Positions 1-14,338 of a stretch of 64,000 nt of DNA are shown piece after piece. Made by a program: the position numbers and the translations under genes. Every line of letters begins with the position of its first letter. Positions within the stretch are counted from its first letter, which is position 1. Where the stretch lies: the NCBI GenBank assembly GCA_018296165.2, contig JACKQL020000013.1:930001-994000 (forward strand), read 5' to 3'. This DNA comes from Termitomyces sp. T153. Taxonomy: Eukaryota > Basidiomycota > Agaricomycetes > Agaricales > Lyophyllaceae. The notes beneath the pieces are model-generated. The model was not told the DNA's origin. It did not search any database and saw only the letters and a program-made list of their open reading frames with translations.

Positions 1-228
1 GGAACACGATCATCGGTCTGTCCAAATCGGGCCGGAACCGCGGTGCTAACATCTCCAAAAGGAAGGTCGATATGTATGATTGATTGCGCAATGTGACGAG
101 AGGATTATAAATAACTATCGGTTTTCTATAAGAATGTTAACCCCTGCCAACCCCGCAAACTTGAACAGGCAATACTCATTGGCATAGAACCTATTAGAAC
201 AGTCCTTTCCATATAGCGTCTGTCTTTG

Positions 229-2631
229 ATGAACACAAGTCCTTCACGTCCCCTCCACTACCCATCGGAACTTCAGAATGTCATCTGCACTTGCATTTAC
301 TCATTCTGTTTGCAAGCCGACGTGCCGTCTCTCGACCCATTGATCCAGAGAGACTATGGAACTCCAACCGCTCTCCCATCTTCCTTACCTGGTAGCAGCT
401 GGCCTGAGTCCGTTGCCCGTCGGACCTTGGCAAACCTTTGTCTCGTAAACCATACATGGTACGAAGCAGCCAAGCCCTGGTTATGGACCAAGTACGTCAA
501 GACTGAGCCAGATATTAGCTTTGATACTGACTCACATCAGGATCGAAGTACGTTTACCCATCACCTGGCTCTCGCTAGTCGAAGAGATAGCATGGGATTA
601 TGACGAAGAAACAGTCGACCAAGTTATAGACACTACAATCAAAGCTGCGGTGAAGGCAGCAGCGCGATCCTCGAGATCTCTTTCCGTTTCCAGAGATCAT
701 AGGAAATCGTTGGAGGAGAGCATTTTTGAGACATTCGCCATACCCAACGAAAGCATTTCTCCCGAGTTGCTGTCTCCGGCTGTATCCCGAGATCCGAGTC
801 CTCGACGGCTCCGACCGAAAAGTAAGAGCCCTGCCCGTTGGAAGCTCATTCGCTCCATTAGCGATGCCATACAGAACGTACTAGTACAAAGGGAACCTAG
901 TGTTTACAGTAAGCACATCTCGTCCATTTCAAATACCAGGCAACTCCAATCGTTTCAGTGCCTACACCCAATGACCCTCGTCCGGGGCGTTTCGTCCGCC
1001 ACCTCGATTTCAACCATTTCCGGACCATAGGTATGCGGCGTTCCATCGATGAAGGAGTCCACGGTCGTTTTGTTACGGGAGATCGCGTCGAAGCCATTTT
1101 GAAGGTACGTTGATCAGCTGACCTCTTTCTTCACGCAAGGTCCATTTGTAAATTGTATAGGAAATGCCTAATCTCGCTGTCTTCGGTGCAACTGAGTACA
1201 TGGATGGAGCATTGACTCTACCCGTGCTCAAGGAATTGTTCCTTCGTGGCGCACCCTCCCGCGGCCGTGGACGTCCATCCCGCGGACGCAGTCCAGTGAT
1301 TGATATCCGTGATACGGAGGAGGAAGATCGCGAGAGGAGACGAGAATCCAGAGATCTCGAGGCGGTGGACCTCACAGGCTGTGTCAGCGCAGTTTTCGTC
1401 AATGCGTTGACTGAATTTGTAAATACATACGTACTACCACAAGCTGAAGCCGAGACTAGCGACAACGAAGGTAACGCGAACGACCTCAGTGGCCGGCAAT
1501 TGCGCCGTGGAGTACGGTTTCGCGAAGAGCCACTCACCATTCCCGGCCTGCAACGTCTTGGTTTGCGTGGTGTCAAGTCCGTCATGTCTCGTATTCTCTC
1601 TCCTTTTGTTTTAGCATTCCCATCTCTTACTCACCTTGACCTCTCCGGAACTCGCGTTACCCCTGACATCCTCCTTGCACTTGGAGAATCCTCCACTGTT
1701 CGTCTACAGTCATTGGCGCTTGCTCGATGCGTTAGGCTGACGAGCACCAGCTTCAAAACGCTTCTGGTCGATTCACAAGTTACAAATGAACTCAGGGAGT
1801 TGAATCTTTATGGTGACGCAACTTTCGCCACAGATCTTTCCGAGTCTCACCTCCAAGATATTATTACGAAGGCACCTTGTTTCACTAAAGGCATACTCGC
1901 ATACCTTGACCTTTCTAGCGCGCCTCTCACGCGCGATCTTCTAAATTTGTTTCGTCCACAGCCTAAGCTCCGTTCTCTGGGACTCTCGCACATACCCCAC
2001 ATAGAGTTAAAGGCGATATCTGACTTCTTAAAGACTAAAGCTCCAAATGTCGAGATACTTACTCTCGTAAGCACATCTCCCGAGCTAGACTGCGGCCTGC
2101 GGCCACCAACAGCAGGTGCCCAGCGTGGCTCTGCGAGACAATCTTCTGTGACACTACACACGCAACTCATTCGTCCGTTATGTACCCCACCATTCTCCTT
2201 CAGCTTGACATCACGATCACCAAGTGCACTTCCACCGACGAATCTGAGAGTCGTCGAGCTTTCGACTATCTTACTTGCTGGCTTAGGCGCGGGCGCAGGT
2301 GCATGGAGAATTATCAAAAGTAAGGGTGGCCGAGGCTGGTACGTCGACACTGCAAGTGGCTGGGTTGCACAGTTCGGCTCGGGCGGAGGTAGTGTTTTAC
2401 GCCGTGACCTTGAGCCTGATCATCCCTTCAGAGTTGAGATGGAAAAGTTGTCAAATGCAAATGGCAATGTCACGAGCGGTGTAGGCTGGCATGCAAGGAA
2501 AATGGAGGTACGCTGATGCCACAGAAGTTATGTTATTCATTACTAAGACTACTTAGATTCTGCATGGCCACGGGATGCTTGGGCGCGAGGACGGTCTATA
2601 CGGAGCTGCTTCATTTGCTCATCAGGGCTGA
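229..2631 (+). CDS. F-box/leucine-rich-repeat protein, 732 aa
   Basis: Five exons: 229-491, 541-908, 959-1104, 1161-2507 and 2557-2631 (introns 49-56 bp), joining into one frame. The N-terminal part (LHYPSELQNVICTCIYSF, then LANLCLVNHTWYEAAKPWLW) has the look of an F-box: a helix, then a conserved Trp-rich end. A Ser/Arg-rich disordered stretch follows. The long fourth exon carries several leucine-rich repeats (LFLRGAPS, LTHLDLSGTRVTPDILLAL, LRELNLYGDA, LAYLDLSSAPL, LRSLGLSHIPH). F-box/LRR proteins are substrate receptors of SCF ubiquitin ligases; the substrate here is unknown. The last small exon (ILHGHGMLGREDGLYG) matches the C-terminal style of basidiomycete LRR proteins. A TATA-like TATAAATA lies near 107. 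The ATG at 229 was chosen because the frame is closed just upstream. The family call is firm; the F-box itself is weaker than the LRRs. Confidence 0.82.
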
Positions 2632-4147
2632 TTTCCTAGTATTCCAATGTGGACTACCTCAGACTTTCGCCCTTTTGTGACATTACCGCATCGTGTCGGC
2701 GAACGGATGATGTTGCCACAATTTGAAGGGTCGTTACCTGGTGTCCCTTTCGACGCAGTGAAGGAACACTTGATCAAAATATTTGCAGACTATTTTCAAG
2801 AAGTTGGTTTGTTGAAAGAGCGGGTTGCTGATTCACTACGCATTCATTCGTGCTCATTGGGTATCTAACAGTCATCTCATTACTGCATCTCTTCTATCAT
2901 TGAGGATAGGGACGGAGGTATACACGGCCTACCATAGTAATATACTAGTATCGTGTTTCATGTCTACTTATCTACTTAACAATTCTGTCCTAGTTTTATT
3001 GGGCACAATCAGTCAGTTGATATACAACTTCCTTGAACACTCTTGTTTTCTAGAGCATTAGCTTTGATGAACGGAGATGATGCTCATCGGCGCCTCGGCC
3101 TGCTCAGTCAGCGATAGAGGAATAGTCTACGAATCAGTCAACCGAGCTCTCGAGCAAGTTAAGTATAGCGTCATCAGGTCCTGTACTGGATGATCTTGTA
3201 AGCACTTGAGGGTCATTTAGACAAGTCGAAATTGGTTCTGGCAAATGGGAAAGTGCATACGTGATTTATAGTGAGGTTCATGCATGATGTAGGAGTCCTA
3301 CTATGGTGTCTAGACTAAGTATTTCATGTCCATTGGTCAGACCAAACCTGAGTCCGAGTGTATTTATTACTGGCGGGGTACGGGCCATTCAGAGGCTGCT
3401 ACTAGCACACATACATTGAAGATACGAGATTTCTCAGAATATAATGTTACTGAAAACTTCATCCTCGCATATGCACTCACCACATGACCACCATTCCAAG
3501 TCAACCCAGTCGGATCTTGGGATTGTACTAACTACTTGCTTGTGTGGCGGTTGCTTGATCCGCCCAACAACAACGACACCCAGCGAGCTTCTACTAGTGA
3601 GATTAATCATTGGATATTATGGCCTCTTCGGGCAAATCGATATTACGGATACTCATGAGTATTGACGACTGCATACATTCAAGCATTTCTGTTCACCACT
3701 CCTTCAAAGTTTCAGTCCACCAGAGATCAAAGAATCACGAACTCAAATCTACTTACGCGGGGTTGTGATTTGTGGCGAGGTCCGAATCCATCACATCGGA
3801 TTCATGCACTTGATGAGGATTCATGTGGCTGATTGTACTGCTAATACTTGGTAGTAGCTGATAATTCGAACGACTTTTGTCTCTTTTGTTCCATTGTTGT
3901 TGCTCGGCTTGTTCGTTTTGCGCTTAGTTGTTGCCTATTTTGGTTCAATTCTTCTCCTCTTTCCCGTACCGATCGGCAATGGATCATTATGAATGCCAAG
4001 CCCTAATATCCAGTGGCAATTTATATGGGTACACAGCAAGTTGCCAAATTTGGTGTTACGGCAAACCTGGACCAATAAAAGACCTAGGCAGTGCACAGTC
4101 ACTGCATCCACTCCTTCCTTCTCGCACTTGACAAATCATCTCGACTG
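2632..4147. other. Intergenic region with no supported gene
   Basis: About 1.5 kb between the LRR gene and the CAX gene. Only short open frames occur (for example 2647-2868 on +), with no family pattern and no convincing intron chain. No tRNA, repeat or element end was seen. The right part presumably holds the promoter and 5' leader of the exchanger gene. Confidence 0.5.
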
Positions 4148-6789
4148 ATGAGTAAGTCTTTTTTTAGGTGCTGTTAACACAGCACTGATCTCGGAGATCC
4201 AGCGTCCTACGAGGGCCCTAAACCTGATAATGGAGATGTTGTGCCTCAAGAGGCTCAAAAACCTATGCAGGTTGAGTCGAGCACAACCCCTTCAATACTG
4301 AATAAAGACGGGCCTACTATTCGCAAACGCACGACAATACTAGTGCCGTCGGCTTCCTCCAAGAGACCTACTAGTAATTCACGAGGTACCATACTGATGA
4401 CGCCAGAGAGGAAAGTAGGCAAAGCTCCGGGATTTTTCAGCAGCATTAGATCCATCGTACTGGCGTCATGTGCGTGGGTCTCAATGCTTGCTGTCAAGTT
4501 GTTCATACGTTTCAACAGGGCTAAATGTGCTATTGGTTTTTATACCGGTATCCGTGCGTGTGTTCGTAGTGATTGGTCAACTCCATAATCACAGTAGAAT
4601 TCTAGTGGGCCCTTCATTTCGCTTTGCAAGAGAACATGAAAAACAGAGATACAATTATCTTCGTCAGTGAGTACCCATTCACATGTCATGCTCATCATTT
4701 GTCAAAAGTTAATTATTCCTTAGCATCGTTTCTAGCCATCATACCATTAGCGAAGGTGATTGACAGGAGCGTCTTACATCTGCCAGCTGCTTATATCTTG
4801 AGAAGCTTTTGGCGTTTGCCACAGAAGAGTTATCCATGCGAGTGGGACAGACACTCGCAGGCCTCATGAATGCTACGCTTGTCAGTGTTCATTGATCTAT
4901 TTCTTCCTTATGTTGAATTTTCCTTGTTAGGGAAACGCGTAAGTTTTCATTTTGTTTCTGAAACCATTCATTTGGCTCGTGTTCTTACACTTCTGTAGGG
5001 TCGAACTCATAGTCGCTGTATGTTGCACATCGTTATCTCTAGACAGTTGAACACTCATTCACTCATTCTATACAGATTATCGCCTTGACAAAGTGTGAGC
5101 TACGAATTGTGCAAGCGTCGTGTAAGTTGTGAACACTTCCCTCGATCAATCAAGGAACCGATCTGATTGCTGCCCTTTTTAGTGGTTGGTTCCATTTTGA
5201 GTAACCTACGTAGGTGTTGAATCATTGCGTTGAAGGTGCTGAACGTTGTAATAAGTGCTTGTGTCTTCTATCTTTCGTAGTTCTTGTCCTCGGAATGTGC
5301 TTCTTTGCTGGAGGACTCAAGTATTCCCAGCAAGGTTTCGGTGCCAGTATGTATTCCTCATTCAATTTCTTTGAGTAAACTCCTGTATTTATATCGTGGA
5401 CAGGCGCTACTCAGCTCAACTCTTCTTTGTTGACAATCAGTGTCATTGCTGTTTTACTCCCTGCTGCTTATCATTTTTCCGCCAACGGGAGCGATGTCAA
5501 CGAAGGTGCCCATATCTTAGCGCTGAGCCGTGGTGTACGTTGTCAACATGATTCTCAATGACTTACTTACGATCAGGATTTTACAAGGCTGCCATTATCC
5601 TTCTGTTCAGTGCGTTAACTTGTCTTCCACTGTTAGTTTTTGTTCCTGACTAATGCACAACTTGAATAGTTTATGGAGGTTACCTTTTTTTCCAACTCTA
5701 TTCGCATACAGAACTCTATGATGATGCGAGCTTGGATATCTCAAAATCTACTGCATATGCGCGCTCTCCAAACGAAACGCTCCAAAAGTTCAAGTCTCAT
5801 TTTCAGCTGAAACGTGAATTGCAGAAAGGCGATGGGAATGCGACAGATGTTGTACGGACCACTTCTCCTACCCCAGTGACCACTCGGACGTCTGAAAATG
5901 ACATCGAGTCTGGAAACCATGGAACGGAAGAAGAGGAAGAGGAGGAGGAAAGTCCTCAAATGAATATTTGGACATCCCTTGGCCTGCTGGCCATCGTAAC
6001 TGTGGTATGTCTTCCTTTTTTGAGCCATCATCGTACTCCACAATGATTTTATGTTTTAGTTTGTCGCCGTCACCGCAGAGTGGCTGGTGGATTCTATTGA
6101 TGGTATGACTAACGCTGGAGGCATCAGCAAAGAATTTGTGGGCATCATTCTTCTTCCAATCGTCGGCAATGCAGCAGAGCACGTAACGGCTGTGACTGTC
6201 TCCGTCAAGGACAAGCTTACACTGAGTCTCGGTGTTGCTGTCGGCTCAAGTATTGTACGTCCACATTCCAATCCTCATGAACCATAACTTGATACATCAT
6301 TTGCAACAGCAAATCGCTCTTTTTGTTGTTCCGTTAGTGATGCTCCACAGCCTGCAAATTATGGAACTCATGGCTCTTGATATGACAGTTTCATCGTCAC
6401 CCTTGCTTGGATACTCGAAAAGCCACTTACCCTTCTCTTCGACCCCTATGAGTCGGTCACGCTCTTTTTGGCAGGTGAGAGATTGTCGCCCCAGCTAATT
6501 GTTGCCAATGGGAATTACATTTACACCACCCTACAGTATTGACTGTCAACTATGTGGTTCAGGATGGCAAATCAAATTGGCTCGAGGGCTTCATTCTAAT
6601 GTGTATGTCCTTCCATGTTTCAGAATTATGGGACTCTAAGCTTGCGTTGTAGGCTTGTATGTCATTCTCGGTGTTACGTTCTGGTTCTATCCTGGTACGC
6701 AGTCTTGTGTCATTTCCTCTGTTTCACTAAATCATCGTACTCATTCCACAGCGTCCGATCCTTCTGGACTCTTGAATAAATGTCAATAG
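4148..6789 (+). CDS. Vacuolar Ca2+/H+ antiporter, CAX family
   Basis: Twenty exons give 527 aa: 4148-4151, 4197-4469, 4519-4553, 4606-4666, 4724-4755, 4806-4880, 4931-4938, 4999-5017, 5076-5121, 5183-5209, 5281-5346, 5404-5534, 5588-5609, 5670-6004, 6060-6254, 6310-6332, 6389-6474, 6537-6602, 6653-6694, 6752-6789. Both CAX signature repeats are present: GNAVELIVAIIALTKCEL in the first half and GNAAEHVTAVTVSVKDKL in the second. They supply the acidic residues that bind Ca2+. A run of eight Glu sits in the loop between the halves, the usual CAX acidic motif. About ten hydrophobic segments are visible. Such proteins (yeast Vcx1) load Ca2+ into the vacuole against protons. GNAVEL is split by an 8-nt microexon (4931-4938). 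The first exon, ATG plus one base, is the weakest part of the model; the true start could lie elsewhere upstream. Confidence 0.9.
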
Positions 6790-7280
6790 GAACATTTCAT
6801 TGATCAGAACACTCTTTCCATAGGTTTCGACCTAGGGCTGTTGTTGCCTCACATACTATATATATTCTCAGTCTGTATTAATGCTCAACTATACCCTGCA
6901 CATCCTACTCGATCACCCTTCCCTAATATCATCTATTTAGAAATCAACTATTATCATTTCCTTTTCACCTTTTAAAATATATCATAGCTACTCCTTCACA
7001 ACTCCATAGTCTTTCATCTGGTATGGATGACTATACATAGACAACAAATGGCGACTTATTTTGGGTTTGAAAATGTGAATTTGCCGAGAACTAGAAGTGG
7101 AAAGCTCCTTGGAACCTTCGTGAAAGCACGTTTGATCTGGGAATTAAATGAAAGTGACATCATATAAAACATCCTCAAACCGAATCACAAGAAATGAAAA
7201 ACCGATGTAGAGAAATCATATTAAGGTCTATAACGTGTAAGCAGCAGTAAGTAGTGGTGGGTGGGTGAGTAAGGGTAAGT
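6790..7280. other. Convergent intergenic region
   Basis: The stop codons of the CAX gene (+) and the pyruvate dehydrogenase gene (-) face each other here. AT-rich sequence with several possible polyadenylation contexts (TTAAAATATATC near 6973). No gene, repeat or RNA was seen. Confidence 0.5.
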
Positions 7281-8717
7281 CTAATCGGTCCGGTAGAGGG
7301 CGCGCTTAGCAACTTTGACCACGAGGGGAGTATCGGGGAACGAGAGGTTCTCAAGCTTGGTGGCATACTAGAGATATACAAGTATCGTCAGCGTCGACAC
7401 AGACAAACGAACAAAGATTACTTACGGGGGTAGGGACATCGGCACCAGTGACACGCTCGACAGGTGCATCGAGGTAGTCAAAAGCTTCGCTTTCGACGAT
7501 CTGCGCGCAAATCTCGCTACCAACACCGAACATAGGGAAGCCACCCTCCACTATGACCAATCTACAACTACATGAGTAAGGTTCCTTTTCGATTCCTCGA
7601 CAACGACGCACCTGTTCGTCTTTTTGACTGATTTTATAATAGTGTCGATGTCGAGTGGGCGTATGGAGCGGAGGTTGATTACCTCGGCCTTGATATCCTC
7701 CTTAGCGAGAATCTCAGCAGCCTCTATGCTGTGGGTGACCATTTTTGAGTGCGCGACAATGGTGATATCACTGCCCTCGCGCTCGATCTTGGCCTTGCCG
7801 ATGGGGAGGAGGAAGTTGTCCGACATAGCCTCGGCGGACATAGGAAACGATACGCCGTAAAGCATTTCGTTCTCGAGAAAGACGACAGGGTTAGGATCGC
7901 GGATGGCGGACTATAATCGTAATGGATGGGTAAGTAGGGTAGAGGAAGGAGGAAGGATCGAAGGGTACGGTACCTTCAGTAGGCCTTTACAGTCCTCTGA
8001 ACTCCAGGGGCTGACAACCTTCAAACCTGGTACTGAGCCATACCATGCTGCATAGTCTTGTGAATGTTGCGCTCCGACACCTGCAGCGGCACCATTGGGC
8101 CCACGGAACACGACCGGACACGGCACGTTACCGCCCGACATATAGTATGTCTTTCCAGCCGAGTTGACGATCTGGTCAATCGCCTGCATTGCAAAGTTAA
8201 ATGTCATGAATTCGCATCTATCGCACGCTTTAATTCACTAATATCAGCAGACATTAATGAAAGTGGCGTGACGTACATTGGGCGCAGACCCTGGAGTGCG
8301 GCGCCAACAGCAAGACCAGCAAAACCCATCTCCGTAATCGGTGTGTCAACGACGCGCTTCTCACCAAACTTGTCCATGAGGCCTTTCGTCACCTGGAACG
8401 AAAATAAGCGGAGTCGGGTTGATAGAGGTATGCACGCACCTTGTAGGCACCATTGTACCGTGCAACCTCCTCACCAAGGATGAACACCTTTTCGTCTCGT
8501 ATCATCTCCTCCTCCATAGCCACGTTGAGAGCATCGCGGACTGTCATCTGTGCAGAGTTAGCGCGCTTGCAGTGCATTAGGGAATGTCACGGACAGTGTG
8601 TTGCTCGCTGCTGGCCGTTGCGTAGGCACGAGAAGTGCGGAGAACTGCTCGTTGTCTCGAAGAGCGAGCATGAGAGAGAAGAGGGGCGAGGCGGGAGAGA
8701 GACGAACGAGCGACCAT
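7281..8717 (-). CDS. PDB1: Pyruvate dehydrogenase E1 beta subunit, mitochondrial
   Basis: Seven exons (8595-8717, 8440-8547, 8277-8392, 7974-8217, 7612-7910, 7426-7561, 7281-7367) give 370 aa. With E1 alpha, this subunit forms the thiamine-diphosphate E1 that decarboxylates pyruvate in the mitochondrial pyruvate dehydrogenase complex. Residues 1-41 are Arg/Ser-rich without acids until near the end ([20 protein letters not shown]), a typical presequence. Mature-domain landmarks run in order: [50 protein letters not shown]-type loop ([16 protein letters not shown]), [26 protein letters not shown], and the C-terminal LYRTD. Length agrees with fungal PDB1. The ATG at 8717 precedes the presequence directly. 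The promoter must lie within the 267 bp shared with the downstream end of the hydratase gene. Confidence 0.96.
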
Positions 8718-8984
8718 GTATTTAAAGAGAGCGGTCAGAAAAATGTGCTGCTGGCGCGGTTCGACTGTACTTTGGGGGGGGACAACCTTTTCGATCTCCG
8801 CGCACTGCCACCATTCTTTACATCCTGCTTTACAACGACATATAAACTTCCTTCATCGTTTCTCCATTCCAGAGAAAACAGTATATTATCATAATCATAA
8901 CTCTCAGCGTAAACACACACCACGCTTGGATGACTCGACGACCCAAACCAACCGTCTTGAGAGCTCAGTAGTACACATATTATC

Positions 8985-10280
8985 TTACAGCTTGGCTTTC
9001 GCATGCTCCGACTCAAGCAGTGTGGCTGCGGCAGCAGCCAACACGGTAGTCCCCCTCTCCTTGACCTTTGCCGCTAAGTCATTATGGTGAGCATCAGCTA
9101 AAGCAAATAAAATGGACAAAACTCACCAAACACCACTTTGCCGCCGTCCTTCCACATCTCAGTAATAATCGTCTCTCCTGGGTACACAACACCAGCAAAG
9201 CGGACCTTGATATCCGAATACGGCCCAAATTTCTTCAAAACGTGCTTGCCCGCAATTCCCATCGAACACAATCCATGCAGAATTGGCTGGTCAAAGCCAC
9301 CGACCGCCGCAAACTCAGGAAGAATCTAAAGGCACATAAAGAGATATGTTACAAAGAAACGAGAAGGAAATCGTACGTGGAGGGGGTTGGAGTCACCGCT
9401 CAGCCTGCAACCTTGACGTTAGTAGTCCGGAATCAGCCTCGGTGAGGTAACTTACCTGTACAACGCAGCCTGCGACGACAGTGTCTTTTCCTCGACCACC
9501 GCATCTGGACTGCGTTTCGGTAGTGGATTCGGTGCAGTAGCAGCCCCACGATCTGATGAAATACAGCATGAGTGCTTAGATGTCTATCACAAGGAGAACA
9601 ATGAATACCATTTCCTGTGCGCTTTCCACCGAATCCACCCGCTCCACGAATAAAGACAGTAGACTGGTTCTCAAAAATAACTTCCCCTGTCTTCTTGTCT
9701 TTGGTCTCAACAATGATTGTAACCGCCGCAGCCTTCCCTTTGTCCAATACTTCCAATAGCCTACATGAACCGGTCAGATTCATGAGTGTCATTGTAAAAT
9801 GATCAAGAGCAACGTACCGCGCCTCATTCACGAGCTGTCCGCTCGTCGGAATTGGCGCTTTAATGCTCAAGTATTGTTCCCCATGTAACAACTTTGCCTA
9901 AGTGATATTCACACCCAAGTCAGTATACAAACCTTATCAAGACACTTGAAAAGCATACAGGGTTAAAATTCGGCAGCCAATCGAGCGGGAGACCCGACGA
10001 AGCTGGAAACTGGGGTATAACACCGAAAGTGGGTAACGCCGCAAACTCATCATCTCCCTCGTATGTCCACTGTAGTTCCTTTTCTGTCGCACCAATGCCC
10101 AAGTTATATACAATCACATCGCGCTGCGTAAGAGCCGTCAGTAAGCACCAATCCAGAGTCTACAAGCCGTACTTCAGTATACGAATACTCTACAGGATCC
10201 ACGGGCGCCTTCTTTGCGTCGGCGACAAGCTGAGAGTCTTCAGGATCAGCAAAAGCATTCGGAGACGAGAATTTGGACAT
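8985..10280 (-). CDS. Peroxisomal 2-enoyl-CoA hydratase 2 (MaoC), stand-alone half of FOX2
   Basis: Eight exons (10173-10280, 9959-10123, 9818-9897, 9609-9760, 9456-9552, 9377-9404, 9127-9325, 8985-9073) give 305 aa. It has the double hot-dog layout of hydratase 2: an N-terminal half ([20 protein letters not shown] to GGFGGKR) and a C-terminal MaoC half. The hydratase-2 signature [18 protein letters not shown] is intact, including catalytic Asp and His. The enzyme hydrates trans-2-enoyl-CoA to (3R)-hydroxyacyl-CoA in peroxisomal beta-oxidation. The last residues are AKAKL, a canonical PTS1. In ascomycetes this domain is the C-terminal third of FOX2. Here it has its own ATG and sits 637 bp downstream of the tandem dehydrogenase gene on the same strand. 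Together the two proteins (305 + 601 aa) equal one FOX2. Confidence 0.93.
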
Positions 10281-10917
10281 GGTGGACTATTTATGGGCAA
10301 GTTGGAAGAACGCAAGCTGGATGCCCTCGTTATAAGCAAGAAATCACATGGGTTCGGTTCGAGAAACGAAGCGCCCATACAACGCGTCCGCGTAAACACT
10401 AATCTTGCCCAAATTGAAAACCGACAAGCCCCCGAACGTGATGTTTGGGGTGAGGAATAGAGCGAGAAGAGAGAGATATACGTGATGAGATTGATCTGTC
10501 CAAAGTAAATCAACTTACCGCGGGGATATAGTATGCATATGTACATAATCATTCTCCGAAGTTCGACTCTAAGCCTAACGCGTATCTACATACTGAGGTC
10601 CGGTAACGTTCAACAATTGGGCCTGTGTTCAATCACGGTTGTCGGCGTACTACATGATCCTCTTCTCACGCTGGCGCAAACCAGCAGTATTGGTTTTGAA
10701 TCTTCTACGCGTGCTAATATCAACTAAAACACTTGAACCTCAAGAGTTCAACATATCCTTGGAGGAGGGCTCGGATACAAGGTGTCAACCGTGAGACACA
10801 GACTTGTGCGGAATGTTTACTTTCTCAGTATGCTTGGTTGATGATTTGAAACCCGAAATATTGAATCAATATGAAGATACAGAACTCGAAACATCTGAGA
10901 AGCTAGATAACAATGTT
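10281..10917. other. Spacer between the two FOX2-type genes
   Basis: 637 bp between the stop of the dehydrogenase gene (10918) and the start of the hydratase gene (10280), both on the minus strand. It should hold the terminator of the first and the promoter of the second. I searched it for a coding bridge joining the two proteins and found none: stops occur in all minus-strand frames. Confidence 0.55.
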
Positions 10918-13625
<2,708 letters not shown>

Positions 13626-14338
13626 GGAATTGGTGAGAGCGGAGTAACTCATGCACCTTCTCTAATTAGTTGCAATCCACTGAAATACCCCGATCTGACA
13701 TGTGATTTTACATGATGTCGATCGTGACATAAGCAAAACGCGCTCGCATCAGAAGCGTTCATTCAACTCGCAATCAAACGCATGAATAGGTGAGGGAAAT
13801 GTGATAAATACGTCTGCTAGCGCCCTGCGCGAGATCTACTATGTACAGTGAGGTCAAAGTAGCTTAAAATATACAGTGAACCAGAGTGTGTAACGAGTGG
13901 ATCTCCAGTACGTGAGGACAATAGCTTGTGAAAGGACAAAACGAGAAAGAGAAAGAGAGACATTCCGAGGCGGAGAGAGAAGGGCGTTAGAAATAAGAAG
14001 GATGGAAACGACGTGATAGTTTGTGCAGACAACATAGACGTGACTTTCATATTTGAGACATTGCTCTGCAGTGAGAGGGTCGTGAGAGAGCGAAAGGCGA
14101 GAGATAGGATGCCCAAAGGCAGGGGACGACAGCAGCTAAAAGCGACTGAGAATAATTTGGCCAGGGGACGATGTTGTACATCAATGCAATTGTGAAACCA
14201 AGAGAAACAAATTATAGTAATAAGTCAACAGAGATAGAAAGGAACACATCGAGATGGAAAATGAAGGGATGCGTAAGATATATGTGTGGGATGCGTGGGT
14301 AGTAAATGGCGATACACGAGGGAACGCACGACGGCTGA
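13626..14338. other. Intergenic region
   Basis: 713 bp holding the promoter of the dehydrogenase gene and the downstream region of the cyclin gene, both on the minus strand. A purine-rich stretch runs near 13930-14000 (GAGAAAGAGAAAGAGAGA). No gene or RNA was recognised. Confidence 0.5.

Noticed and set aside
2647..2868. 73-aa plus-strand frame downstream of the LRR gene (FDAVKEHLIKIFADYFQEVG)
   Set aside because: Protein-like at first sight, but there is no intron chain, no family and no conserved neighbour. Could be a 3' UTR frame of the LRR gene.
3790..3830. tRNA-like T-arm (GGTCCGAATCC) in the first intergenic region
   Set aside because: No matching acceptor or anticodon stems could be built around it. 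I found no convincing tRNA anywhere in the window.
10281..10917. Possible coding bridge making one fused FOX2 protein
   Set aside because: Stop codons in every minus-strand frame, and both flanking proteins have proper starts and stops of their own.
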